In this document: piece after piece, positions 16,195-24,426 of the stretch
Layout: each line of letters begins with the position of its first letter
Position numbering within the stretch: the first letter of the stretch is position 1
NCBI GenBank assembly: GCA_947385955.1
Contig: CANDNA010000027.1
Span: 1 to 43,913 of the forward strand
Direction of reading: 5' to 3'
From: an uncultured Clostridia bacterium
Lineage (GTDB): Bacteria > Bacillota > Clostridia > Lachnospirales > Lachnospiraceae
Length of the DNA stretch: 43,913 nt
Notes under the pieces: generated by a model
What the model was told of the DNA's origin: nothing
The model's database searches: none
What the model saw: the letters and a program-made list of their open reading frames with translations, nothing else
Made by a program: the position numbers and the translations under genes

Positions 16195-18108
16195 ATGAAT
16201 TACGATTATGCAAAGATAGCAAAAGAAGTCATTCAGGCCGTCGGCGGATCGGAAAACATCAAGTCGGCCGCCCACTGCGCCACCCGGCTGCGCCTCATTG
16301 TCGCAGACCGCTCTCTGGCTGACGATGAAAAAGTCGGCGAAATTGATGCAGTGAAGGGTACGTTCTTTACAGCCGGACAATATCAGATCATCTTTGGCAC
16401 CGGCCATGTCAATCGGGTCTATGAACAGATTATCCGGCTTGGCATTGCAGAGACCACTGCAAGCGAAGCAAAGGAAGCAAAAATGGACGGCAAAAATCAG
16501 TTGCAAAAAGCCATCCGGACTTTTGGGGATGTATTTGTTCCCGTCATACCTGCCCTGGTGGCCACCGGTCTGTTCCTTGGTTTGAAGGGGGCCTTGCTCA
16601 ATGACAACTTTCTGGCTTTATTCGGTATGACCAATGCCGATATTCCCCATACCTTTCAGGTTCTGGTAGATGTACTCTCCGGCACCACTTTTTCTTTTCT
16701 GCCTGCTATTGTATGCTGGTCCACGTTCCGTGTATTTGGCGGTTCTCCGGTGCTTGGCCTGATCCTGGGGCTGATGCTGGTGAATGGTTCCCTGCCAAAC
16801 GCCTACTCTGTAGCAGACCCTTCCAGCGGCGTAACACCCCTTATGCTTTTTGGTTTCATCCCTATAGTGGGGTATCAGGGCAGCATCCTTCCTGCCTTTG
16901 TCGCCGGGGTAATAGGCAGTAAGCTGGAAAAGAAACTGCGAAAAACAGTTCCCGCCGTTTTCGATTTTATGATTACGCCTTTTCTGGTACTGTTTGTTAT
17001 GCTGATTCTTTCTCTGTTGGTCATCGGGCCGCTCCTTCATGCACTGGAGAATATCCTGCTGGTCATCGTAGAATATGCACTGGAACTTCCTTTTGGCATC
17101 GGCGGCCTGGTCGTAGGCTTCTTCTGGTCTATCATCACCCTCACAGGTGTCCATCATATATTCAATATGTTGGAGATCAGCCTGTTGGCCAGCACCGGCT
17201 TTAACCCTTTCAATGCCATTTTGTGTATGTGCGGCTTTTCCTCAGCCGGCGTATGTCTGGCCATCTCCATAAAAGCCAGAAAGAAAGAAATCCGCGCCAT
17301 CGGCCCCAGCGCCACCGTATCTGCCCTGCTGGGTATCGGTGAGCCTGCATTGTTCGGTGTCATCCTGCGTTATGGCATGAAGCCGTTTCTCCTCAGCTGT
17401 TCCATCAATGGCATAGCCGGCATGATCGCCATGCTGCTTGGAATGAAAGGTACCGGCAACGGCATAACTACGATTCCGGGACTGCTGCTGTACATATACT
17501 CTCCTTCTCAGCTGATGATGTATGTAATACTTGCCCTCGTTACGTTCGCTGTCGCTTTCTGCCTGTGCTGGTTCTTCGCAGTACCTCCGGAGGTCATGGA
17601 AACCGAGAGCCCCAAAGGAAGTAAGCAGGACGCAGCGGCGCCTGCACCCATATCCTTTCCCGATGTGTTGGGAGCCGTAGCCCAGGGAGCCTTTGTCCCT
17701 ATGGAGGAGATTCCCGATCCGACATTTTCCCAGGGTGTCCTGGGGGTATGCTGCGGCATCAATCCGGAGACCGGAAAAGTTTATGCCCCAATGGATGGCA
17801 AGATAGTCCAGCTCGCCGATACATTACATGCCGTCGGCATTGAGGCAGAAGGCGTAGAACTGCTCATCCATGTAGGTATTGATACTGTAGAAATGAAAGG
17901 CGAGGGGTTCAAGAGTCATATCAAAGAAGGACAGACAATAAAGAAAGGGGACCTTCTGCTGACTATGGATCTGGAAAAGATCAGGGCTGCCGGTCACCCA
18001 TCCACCATTATGGTGGCAGTCACCAATTCCGATGATCTGGCCTCTGTGGAAACCGTAGCTTCGGATCAGCTGAAGCCCGGCGACCAACTGATGCGTCTGA
18101 AAGCATAA
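16195..18108 (+). CDS. PTS sugar transporter EIIBCA (sucrose/beta-glucoside type)
   Basis: A 637-aa fused permease of the glucose PTS superfamily in B-C-A order. EIIB (residues 1-90) has the phosphorylation Cys28 in AAHCATRLRL. EIIC has about ten hydrophobic segments and the GIGEPALFGV signature. EIIA (from about residue 490) has phosphorylation site His559 in LLIHVGIDTV. It imports and phosphorylates a sugar, probably a disaccharide such as sucrose or a beta-glucoside given the neighbouring amylosucrase-type enzyme. AGGAGG fixes ATG 16195. It is followed by a hairpin and a LacI gene, and is divergent from HAD-GH13. All phosphorylation residues are intact. Confidence 0.88.
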   Translation: MNYDYAKIAKEVIQAVGGSENIKSAAHCATRLRLIVADRSLADDEKVGEIDAVKGTFFTAGQYQIIFGTGHVNRVYEQIIRLGIAETTASEAKEAKMDGKNQLQKAIRTFGDVFVPVIPALVATGLFLGLKGALLNDNFLALFGMTNADIPHTFQVLVDVLSGTTFSFLPAIVCWSTFRVFGGSPVLGLILGLMLVNGSLPNAYSVADPSSGVTPLMLFGFIPIVGYQGSILPAFVAGVIGSKLEKKLRKTVPAVFDFMITPFLVLFVMLILSLLVIGPLLHALENILLVIVEYALELPFGIGGLVVGFFWSIITLTGVHHIFNMLEISLLASTGFNPFNAILCMCGFSSAGVCLAISIKARKKEIRAIGPSATVSALLGIGEPALFGVILRYGMKPFLLSCSINGIAGMIAMLLGMKGTGNGITTIPGLLLYIYSPSQLMMYVILALVTFAVAFCLCWFFAVPPEVMETESPKGSKQDAAAPAPISFPDVLGAVAQGAFVPMEEIPDPTFSQGVLGVCCGINPETGKVYAPMDGKIVQLADTLHAVGIEAEGVELLIHVGIDTVEMKGEGFKSHIKEGQTIKKGDLLLTMDLEKIRAAGHPSTIMVAVTNSDDLASVETVASDQLKPGDQLMRLKA

Positions 18109-18175
18109 TATCCTTCATTTGTCTCTGTGCACGGTGGTATGAAACACCCATGATATAAGCCGGATTCCCGGAAAG

Positions 18176-18199
18176 AGAGCCACCCGCAAGGGTGGCTCT
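18176..18199 (+). terminator. Hairpin between the PTS and LacI genes
   Basis: AGAGCCACCC-GCAA-GGGTGGCTCT is a perfect 10-bp stem with a tetraloop. The U-tract after it is poor, so it may end only part of the PTS transcripts, letting the rest run into the LacI gene. Confidence 0.6.
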
Positions 18200-18272
18200 T
18201 CCATTCTTGACAACAGCGGCAGGCAGGAATAAAATATCCCTATGTAAGATTACAAAGAAAGGAGGGATTGCC

Positions 18273-19280
18273 GTGGTCAGTATGCAGGATATTGCCGATA
18301 AGGCAGGAGTCTCCAGAGTCACCGTTTCCAGAGTTCTCTCCAACCATCCTTCCGTCAAAGCAGAGACACGTCAAAAGGTGCTCCACTGGGTCAAAGAGCT
18401 GGATTATGAACCCAATCTTATCGCCCAAAGCCTGGCGGGAAACCGGACAAACATCATCGGCCTGCTGGTTCCGGAAATTGCCTACCCTTTTTTCAGTGAA
18501 ATTATAGAATCTGTAGAAAATCAGGCATTTTATGAAGGATACAGTGTTATTATCTGCAATACACACCGCAGCCTGGACAAAGAGAAAAATATTCTCGCCC
18601 AGCTGCGCCAGCGAAAAGTGGACGGCGTCATCGCAGTCCCGGTTTCTGCCAGACAGAGCCTGCCCGCCTATCAGCGCCTGCAGGTTCCGGCAGTGATGAT
18701 CACCAAACGGATGGAAGGATTCAGCAGCGTATATATCTCCCATTATCATGGCGGACAACAGATAGCCAAACATTTTCTGAACATGGGGTTTCAGAAAATA
18801 GGATATATCGGCCCTACCAGAGAATCTACCTCCGCCCTGAAATACGCAGGATTTCAGCAGTATTTGTCTGCCAGCCAGATAAAACTGACCGATGTGATCG
18901 AATGTCCGGCGCCGGAAAATATGAACGCAAGCCTGGTCTATAAGCTGGTAAAACAATATGCGGCAAATTCAGGGCTGCACTGTGAGGCATATCTGGCTAA
19001 TGATGACATCACCGCATGCGAAGCCATCACTGCTTTCCGGGAATTAGGCTATGCAATCCCACAGGATATTGCCATTGCCGGCTTTGACAATTCCCTGCTG
19101 GCAAAGGAAATCAACCCCAAACTTACTGCCCTTGCCCAGCCTTTGGATGAAATCGGAAAAAAATCTGTGGAAATCCTGCTGGACCAGATAAACAACAACA
19201 CAGAACCATATATGTATGAGCTGGAATCCCGCGTCATTGCCAGAGAATCTACAATCCGCTTTGTATCTGCTCCACAGTAG
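18273..19280 (+). CDS. LacI-family transcriptional regulator
   Basis: A 335-aa protein with the LacI helix-turn-helix (MQDIADKAGVSRVTVSRVLS), a hinge, and a periplasmic-binding-protein-like sensor domain (IIGLLVPEIAYPFFSEII; IAGFDNSLLAKEI). GTG 18273 is chosen as start because GGAGGG lies six bases before it; the ATG at 18282 would be 15 bases away. It is downstream of and co-directional with the PTS gene. The probable operator lies at 15953-15966 between the PTS and HAD-GH13 units, so it likely controls the whole disaccharide locus. Confidence 0.87.
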   Translation: MVSMQDIADKAGVSRVTVSRVLSNHPSVKAETRQKVLHWVKELDYEPNLIAQSLAGNRTNIIGLLVPEIAYPFFSEIIESVENQAFYEGYSVIICNTHRSLDKEKNILAQLRQRKVDGVIAVPVSARQSLPAYQRLQVPAVMITKRMEGFSSVYISHYHGGQQIAKHFLNMGFQKIGYIGPTRESTSALKYAGFQQYLSASQIKLTDVIECPAPENMNASLVYKLVKQYAANSGLHCEAYLANDDITACEAITAFRELGYAIPQDIAIAGFDNSLLAKEINPKLTALAQPLDEIGKKSVEILLDQINNNTEPYMYELESRVIARESTIRFVSAPQ

Positions 19281-19427
19281 AGAGCTGCCTGCATTCTGCC
19301 GGCAGTAAGCAGCATAGCTTTCCGTTTTACAGGCATTTATTTTTTCTGCGGCCTGACTGATACCTGATCTCATAACCTTACAGGAAAAACAGGCAGCCGC
19401 AAAGCAGCCATACACAAGAAGGGGATT

Positions 19428-20174
19428 ATGAAAGAAACAAATCATATTATATACCTGCGCAGTAAGCCGGATAATATGGAATTGATCCTTTGCCGCAATT
19501 CCGTGATCTCATACCCTCGCCACAATCATATTTCGGTCTTTACAGTCGGTCTGGTTTTATGCGGCTCAGTCTCTCTGACTGTGGGAGAGGATTCTTTTCT
19601 CTGTGAAAAAGACAGTTCTTTTGCCATTCCGCCCTATGTACCGCATATGCTTAAAGCGAAAGCCCCATACTCCTTACTGACCTTATGCATCGGTAAAAAT
19701 GCCATACACAGATGCGGTAAAGATATGCTCAAACAGAATATTCTGCATTTACTGACTTCTGTCCGTGAACTGGAGTTAACTGAAATCCAGACAGCCCGGT
19801 TGTCAGATTGTCTGGACTTTCCTGACAGCGCCCCGCTTTCCTCCCCTTCGGAATCATCAATCGATTCATTAAAAAAGCAGATTGAGCTCTGTCCTCAAAG
19901 GAAGGTAAGCATTGACGAAATGGCCCGTTCCCTGTATCTCAGCAAATACCATCTGATCAGAAGTTTTAAACAGGCAGTTGGCCTGACCCCGCATCAGTTT
20001 CAGATTCAAAACCGCATCCGCAAGGCACAACGTATGCTGAATGAGATGGACAATATCACAGAAGTGGCTCTGACCACCGGTTTCTGTGATCAAAGCCACT
20101 TCATAAAGCAATTTGAAAAATATGTGGGACTGACACCCACTGCATACAAAACTTCCTGCAGACTGCTGACATAA
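19428..20174 (+). CDS. AraC-family regulator with N-terminal cupin domain
   Basis: A 248-aa protein. The N-terminal half is an AraC-binding cupin (PRHNHISVFTVGLVLCGSV; FAIPPYVPHML) that would hold a small ligand. The C-terminal half has the two AraC helix-turn-helix motifs (SIDEMARSLYLSKYHLIRSF; ITEVALTTGFCDQSHFIKQF). AAGGGG precedes ATG 19428. It lies 147 bp after the LacI gene and converges on a cupin gene 11 bp away on the other strand. Targets are not evident. Confidence 0.82.
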   Translation: MKETNHIIYLRSKPDNMELILCRNSVISYPRHNHISVFTVGLVLCGSVSLTVGEDSFLCEKDSSFAIPPYVPHMLKAKAPYSLLTLCIGKNAIHRCGKDMLKQNILHLLTSVRELELTEIQTARLSDCLDFPDSAPLSSPSESSIDSLKKQIELCPQRKVSIDEMARSLYLSKYHLIRSFKQAVGLTPHQFQIQNRIRKAQRMLNEMDNITEVALTTGFCDQSHFIKQFEKYVGLTPTAYKTSCRLLT

Positions 20175-20185
20175 CAAAATTTCTG

Positions 20186-20581
20186 TCAGTTCAACGCAGG
20201 CATAAACTTTGCAAAAATGTACAGACCGTCCTTTCCCGCAGTCACTTCATGAGGTACATCCGCCGGCAGCAGGGAAATGACTCCCGGCTCATACTTTATT
20301 TCCGTACCGTCATGGATGCATACCCCGCTGCCGGAAATCACTTCATGGGTTTCTGACCGGGTTTTGTGAACATGATTTCCGATTTTTTTGTCCGGAGCAA
20401 TCCTGACAAGATGAAAGCTGAATTGTCCGCCGCTCTGCCGGGCAGTTATAAGATGCTTTAACTCCACTCCCTCAAAGTCAGGATGCCTGACCCACGGGAT
20501 ATCGGCAAAGGGAATCTCCTGCCCCGGCAAACTCAACCTTCCTGCATTGCTGAATCGTTCAAACAGATTTTGATGTTCCAT
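20186..20581 (-). CDS. Cupin-domain protein
   Basis: A 131-aa single-domain cupin. The first cupin motif is in GNHVHKTRSETHEVISGSG (two His and a Glu) and the second in PADVPHEVTAG. Such small cupins bind a metal and a small ligand. GGAGAG precedes ATG 20581. It is convergent with the AraC-type regulator, with 11 bp between stops, so the two may share bidirectional termination. Confidence 0.78.
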   Translation of the reverse strand: MEHQNLFERFSNAGRLSLPGQEIPFADIPWVRHPDFEGVELKHLITARQSGGQFSFHLVRIAPDKKIGNHVHKTRSETHEVISGSGVCIHDGTEIKYEPGVISLLPADVPHEVTAGKDGLYIFAKFMPALN

Positions 20582-20689
20582 TTTCCACTCTCTCCTGATT
20601 ATTTATTTGCAATGACTTGCATACTGACAGGATACAATGATTGTGAAATTTCGGATTGTATAAAATTGCTCTTTTTACGGCATATATCA

Positions 20690-21121
20690 TCAGGACGCAG
20701 GCAACGGCTCTCCATTCACCACCCAGGTTACTTTCGCATAGGTTTTCTGTAAAAAAGTTTTATAAAGTTTAAACTGCTCATCACTCAACACCCCGTCCGT
20801 TTTTATCGCTAATTCTATGAAATACTGCCCGGTTTCTTCATCATAGCTCACAGTTGCCTCCGCTGACTTGATACCCTCTTCTTCCGTTAAATCCGCCGCT
20901 GTTACCTGCCCCAGATAATTACAGTATTTCCCATATTTCTCACCTGTATCATTTTCTGTGATATCATCAATGTTTATGGATACCGTTGGTTCTTCCACAG
21001 CCGACTGGAAAATTTCTGTTTCCGTTATGATCTGCCCATCCTCCATGCCACCTGAATTTCCGCACCCGGACAGTGCCAAAACACATACCATCAGCGAAAA
21101 AAATCCTGCCCCTCTTTTCAT
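20690..21121 (-). CDS. Hypothetical lipoprotein
   Basis: A 143-aa protein with a lipoprotein signal: MKRGAGFFSLMVCVLALSGC with the lipid-attachment Cys at residue 20. The mature part is acidic and beta-rich and ends VTWVVNGEPLPAS. GGAGGAG fixes ATG 21121; an upstream in-frame extension is rejected because it lies before this site. It is 38 bp after a nitroreductase gene on the same strand, possibly in one transcript. The fold is not recognised. Confidence 0.75.
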   Translation of the reverse strand: MKRGAGFFSLMVCVLALSGCGNSGGMEDGQIITETEIFQSAVEEPTVSINIDDITENDTGEKYGKYCNYLGQVTAADLTEEEGIKSAEATVSYDEETGQYFIELAIKTDGVLSDEQFKLYKTFLQKTYAKVTWVVNGEPLPAS

Positions 21122-21159
21122 TGGCTCCTCCTCCACCATCATGATTTTCTTCCCGCTTT

Positions 21160-21828
21160 TTAAACCCATGTAAAATTTTCTGTTCCGGCGCCAAGCGCAA
21201 AATGATATTTTACCAGCCCTTTGTCTGCTCCGCTAAATATTCCGTTATCACAGCGAATGGACACCTGATCGTTCTCCCCTTCGATCCAAAACGCCTGTCT
21301 GGCCAGTGCGGTAGGAGCCAGAAGCGCGGCCTCCACACCATTTTGAAACCACTTTGGAGCCGTTCCCATATAGGAACTGACCTCTTCCGGTTTCTTCGTC
21401 TTATGAGGTGTCCCCTGGGAAGCTCCGTATCCTACAGCAATCACACCGATCACCCTGTCTCCTGCTGCCGCCTCTGACATCTTTTTTCGGTTGTAAGTGC
21501 CTCCTGCCCACCATGTATTCAGCCCCAGCGTCTGCGCATACAGCATCAGATCGGCTCCACAATATCCAAGCCTCTCATCCAGATCCGGTCCTTCACCGCC
21601 TGCCATAATAAAATAATTTCTCACCCCTTTGGCCAGAAACAGCCTGACCGCTGCCTGAAACGCACTGGTATCCTCCGTCATCAGCCTGACCGACAGATGA
21701 TCTCTTTTATTATGCGCCTCCACCCGCCTGCATAACTGCCTGACAATCTCCTCCGGAATCGGGATTTCTCTGTATTTCCGTACCGTATGCCGCCTGTTCA
21801 TGGCTTCTTTCATTGTCATATCACACAT
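21160..21828 (-). CDS. Nitroreductase-family protein (TM1586-like)
   Basis: A 222-aa FMN-binding nitroreductase. The N-terminal NRRHTVRKYREIPIPEEI is the family signature for FMN contact. The C-terminal AALLAPTALARQAFW and the Lys-Tyr-His-Phe-Ala-Leu-Gly-Ala-Gly end fit the TM1586-like subgroup, in which the two halves are fused repeats. GGAAGGGAG lies seven bases before ATG 21828. The physiological substrate is not predictable. It is followed by a lipoprotein gene. Confidence 0.8.
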   Translation of the reverse strand: MCDMTMKEAMNRRHTVRKYREIPIPEEIVRQLCRRVEAHNKRDHLSVRLMTEDTSAFQAAVRLFLAKGVRNYFIMAGGEGPDLDERLGYCGADLMLYAQTLGLNTWWAGGTYNRKKMSEAAAGDRVIGVIAVGYGASQGTPHKTKKPEEVSSYMGTAPKWFQNGVEAALLAPTALARQAFWIEGENDQVSIRCDNGIFSGADKGLVKYHFALGAGTENFTWV

Positions 21829-21887
21829 TCTTTTGCTCCCTTCCATCTGCCGTCCCGCCGTCACCGGGCTGATACGATTCCGGAACA

Positions 21888-22430
21888 TCAGAACAGCCGG
21901 GGCGGATTTCCCTTTTTCTCGACAACCTTTCTCACATAGCCTTCCCAGCGTCCTAACATTTGCAGAAATTCCTTTGATTTGAAGTAATCCGTTACAGATT
22001 GGGACAGATCAAATTCCGGCATATAGGTACCAAGAACCCCTTTTTCCAAAATCCCATCCTCCAGTACCCCCTTTTCCCTGAAAATAAGAACCGGAAGTCC
22101 CAACTGAAAAGCCATAGCAGGCTCAATCTGGCAATAAGAACTGCTTAACCAGACTCCGGACAGGTTTGTTTCCTTCTCTCCCATATCGCTTGCGGGCTTT
22201 ATGATTCCATCATTGATCACACTTCTTCTGAAAGCAACACATAACAGGCCATTGGATTCCAGCAGCAATCGCCTGATCGCCGTTAACGGTGCATCCATAT
22301 CGTAATCTGTAACTCCCAGTGTCCTGGGCTCAAATCCCCGTCCGGTCAGATATTTGGATAACTGATGGATAAATACCTGCTGCTGTTTGACATATGGCTT
22401 CGGATAACTTAAAAAAACGGAAATATTCAT
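21888..22430 (-). CDS. TIR-like domain protein
   Basis: A 180-aa single-domain protein. It begins MNISVFLSYPKPYV, like a TIR box 1 (VFxSY). A later SSYCQIEPAMAFQLGLPVLI resembles the alphaC region of TIR NADases, where a conserved Glu (here Glu103) lies before an Ala-rich helix and a strand. TIR domains cleave NAD+ or bind nucleotides in defence and signalling; activity here is not shown. GGGAGGG fixes ATG 22430. The next gene upstream encodes a small acidic protein, and the two could be a pair. There is no membrane segment and no second domain. Confidence 0.55.
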   Translation of the reverse strand: MNISVFLSYPKPYVKQQQVFIHQLSKYLTGRGFEPRTLGVTDYDMDAPLTAIRRLLLESNGLLCVAFRRSVINDGIIKPASDMGEKETNLSGVWLSSSYCQIEPAMAFQLGLPVLIFREKGVLEDGILEKGVLGTYMPEFDLSQSVTDYFKSKEFLQMLGRWEGYVRKVVEKKGNPPRLF

Positions 22431-22491
22431 ATGGATTCCCTCCCCACATAATAGATTCAGAAACCTGTTACACCTAAAAACTGAAGGATAC

Positions 22492-23043
22492 TTACTTTTG
22501 CGGATGCTGTGCCATGCCTGCTGCAATGCATCCCGAAACACGTTCAGAAAAATTCTCAGAAAAATAATTCCTCATCTGTTCTGCAACCTTTTTTCTGACA
22601 GACTGTATCTCTTCCTCTCCTGTAAAGGCAAGGGGCAAAAGAAGCAGAAAAAGCTGCCGCCCGTTTTTTAAAGACAGCAACTGTTCCACATCCTTATAAG
22701 GGATTGTCTGCACTTCCCAATGGGGCCCTGTACTCCCAACCTGTTCATCATTGATAAAATAAAGGATATCACCCGGATGAAATTCTATTTTTAAAATTTT
22801 ATCCGGCAGCATCGCCTCCAGCGTAGTGGGATGCTCCAGATATCCATCGCTTTCATCAAGGACACCTTCATAATATCCAGTAAACTGCTTCCACCAGTTT
22901 CCGGCTTCCTCTGTATACAATTCCTCCATAAGCTCAGATACAGAAATATCCTTCGATTCATCATAACCATTCGGATAGCAGCAGCCAAAATAATGGATCC
23001 AGAAATTAAGGCAGTCAACATCTTCTATACAGATTTTTTTCAT
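22492..23043 (-). CDS. Hypothetical acidic protein, immunity-like composition
   Basis: A 183-aa acidic, Trp/Tyr-rich protein. A central segment reads PGDILYFINDEQVGSTGPHW, recalling short immunity-type proteins of polymorphic toxin loci, but I cannot name the family. GGGGAG precedes ATG 23043. It lies 61 bp upstream of the TIR-like gene on the same strand. No toxin with a recognisable delivery domain is adjacent. Confidence 0.55.
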   Translation of the reverse strand: MKKICIEDVDCLNFWIHYFGCCYPNGYDESKDISVSELMEELYTEEAGNWWKQFTGYYEGVLDESDGYLEHPTTLEAMLPDKILKIEFHPGDILYFINDEQVGSTGPHWEVQTIPYKDVEQLLSLKNGRQLFLLLLPLAFTGEEEIQSVRKKVAEQMRNYFSENFSERVSGCIAAGMAQHPQK

Positions 23044-23121
23044 GATTTCTCCCCTTAATTCTCCTTAATGTTCCTTTTCTCTTTTATCATAAACCAACTG
23101 CCTGCAATCTGTAAAGCCAGT

Positions 23122-23709
23122 TTACCGTTCCAAAAGTTCCGAAAACTTTTTCCACTCCCTGTAGCTCTTTAAATCTCCATACCGGTATTCCGACTGCATA
23201 ATGTCATTTGTAATTTTCACCCAGTCAGCCTTTTCCGAAAAGCTCCAGGGACTGGTGCTTCTCTTCTCTGCATTTTTTACAGCTTTTGCAATGACAGCTT
23301 TCAGCACCGTATCCTCAAAACTCCCTTTCCCGCTTTCTTTTAAATGGGAAGTGTACGCATACAGTTCTGCCGTATCACAGTTTTGGGGATCTACCTTTGA
23401 CACATCCACCATCTTCTCTGTCACATTTCCTGAAGGATCCCATATTTTCACCTTATATACCGGGACTTGGGGGTTAAAATCCTGCGTCTTATACACAGAA
23501 ATGGACGAACCGCTTACCACATCCGCCCATGAACTGACCGTACTATCCCCGCTTCCCTGATCTGCGCCATGCAAAATAACTGCAGGGGCAGTTCCTGCCG
23601 CCTGTGCCATCTGTTCTGCAAAATTCCTTCCCGCCGCATTTCTCTTTGTCTTTTGGGTTCCATACCCTGCTGACGGATATCCTGCCGCTTCTATTCCGTG
23701 AATGCTCAT
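23122..23709 (-). CDS. Hypothetical protein related in type to DUF6033 neighbours
   Basis: A 195-aa protein starting MSIHGIEAAGYPSAGYGTQK, then KTKRNAAGRNFAEQM; no signal or membrane segment. The short Gly/Tyr-rich N-terminus followed by a soluble domain is a style shared with the DUF6033-type gene just upstream (23725), so the two may be diverged paralogues or an operon pair. GGGGAGG fixes ATG 23709; a longer frame is rejected. The function is unknown. Confidence 0.65.
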   Translation of the reverse strand: MSIHGIEAAGYPSAGYGTQKTKRNAAGRNFAEQMAQAAGTAPAVILHGADQGSGDSTVSSWADVVSGSSISVYKTQDFNPQVPVYKVKIWDPSGNVTEKMVDVSKVDPQNCDTAELYAYTSHLKESGKGSFEDTVLKAVIAKAVKNAEKRSTSPWSFSEKADWVKITNDIMQSEYRYGDLKSYREWKKFSELLER

Positions 23710-23724
23710 GTTGTCCTCCCCTTA

Positions 23725-24122
23725 TCATTTTCTTTGACTGCTGTTTCGTACAACAACTTTCTGCCGCTGTTTTTTAACCTGAGCCCGTTTTTCCAGGTAT
23801 TCTTCCAGGAGTTGTGTCTGTCTGGTTTTCTCCTCACTGGTTTTCTTAGAAGCGCCGACAATATCTTTGCTCTGTATTCCGGATCAGCTTTCATATTTTC
23901 AAAAGCTTTCCCGGATATGTTAACAGCCAGGTTGATGATAGTTCCATTCTTTGGTATCCTCTCCAGCTCAGCGTAAAACTTTTTCTTAAAAAGCTCCATT
24001 TCTTCTGCTTCCGACAAGTTCTGTAAAGTACCTGCCTTTTCCACATCGTTTGCATTCTTCGTATTTTCCTCTGGTATCACATAGTTTTGATTATATCCCC
24101 ATCCCACTCCACTGACAGACAT
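23725..24122 (-). pseudogene. DUF6033-type gene with internal deletion and frameshift
   Basis: ATG 24122 follows GGAGG and reads MSVSGVGWGYNQNYVIPEEN, then LFKKKFYAELERIPKNGTII and AVNISGKAFENMKADPEYRA, the N-terminal half of DUF6033-type proteins. After KILSAL the frame becomes Arg-rich nonsense. Switching frame gives a natural C-terminal coiled-coil, SKKTSEEKTRQTQLLEEYLE, then KRAQVKKQRQ and SQRK, ending at TGA 23725, 16 bp before the next gene. So a middle segment was deleted out of frame. If the uncorrected frame is used the protein overruns the next gene's ribosome binding site, which supports a broken gene. Confidence 0.75.
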
Positions 24123-24306
24123 TTTCCTACCTCCATTGTCCGACGCCATACCCGGACTTTCAGCTATCAATCCATTTATCGGAAAAATTGCAGAAATTTC
24201 TGACACCTGCTGTATGAATGGCTGTTTTTCCTGTATGAACTGTCTGACCGCTGCACAGGGGAATATCGGGAGTGAGCCACATGATACTGGATAGGCTACA
24301 ATAAAC

Positions 24307-24426
24307 TGGACAGATTTTTTAAGGTCATATAGTATAAAACCAATATACAAAGGAGAAATCAATATGGCCAAAACAAAACGGAGAAGAAAACCACGCAAAT
24401 ATACAGATGAATTTAAACAACAATTA
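24307..24426 (+). mobile_element. 5' fragment of an IS3-family element, cut by IS630
   Basis: AAAGGAG precedes an ATG at 24364 that reads MAKTKRRRKPRKYTDEFKQQ then L and TAG. This is the start of an IS3-type OrfA; the TAG is created at the TA where the IS630-family element begins. An AACTGGACAG-type sequence near 24303-24312 may be its terminal repeat. No IS3 continuation appears on the far side of the IS630, so the rest was already deleted or lost with the insertion. Confidence 0.65.
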
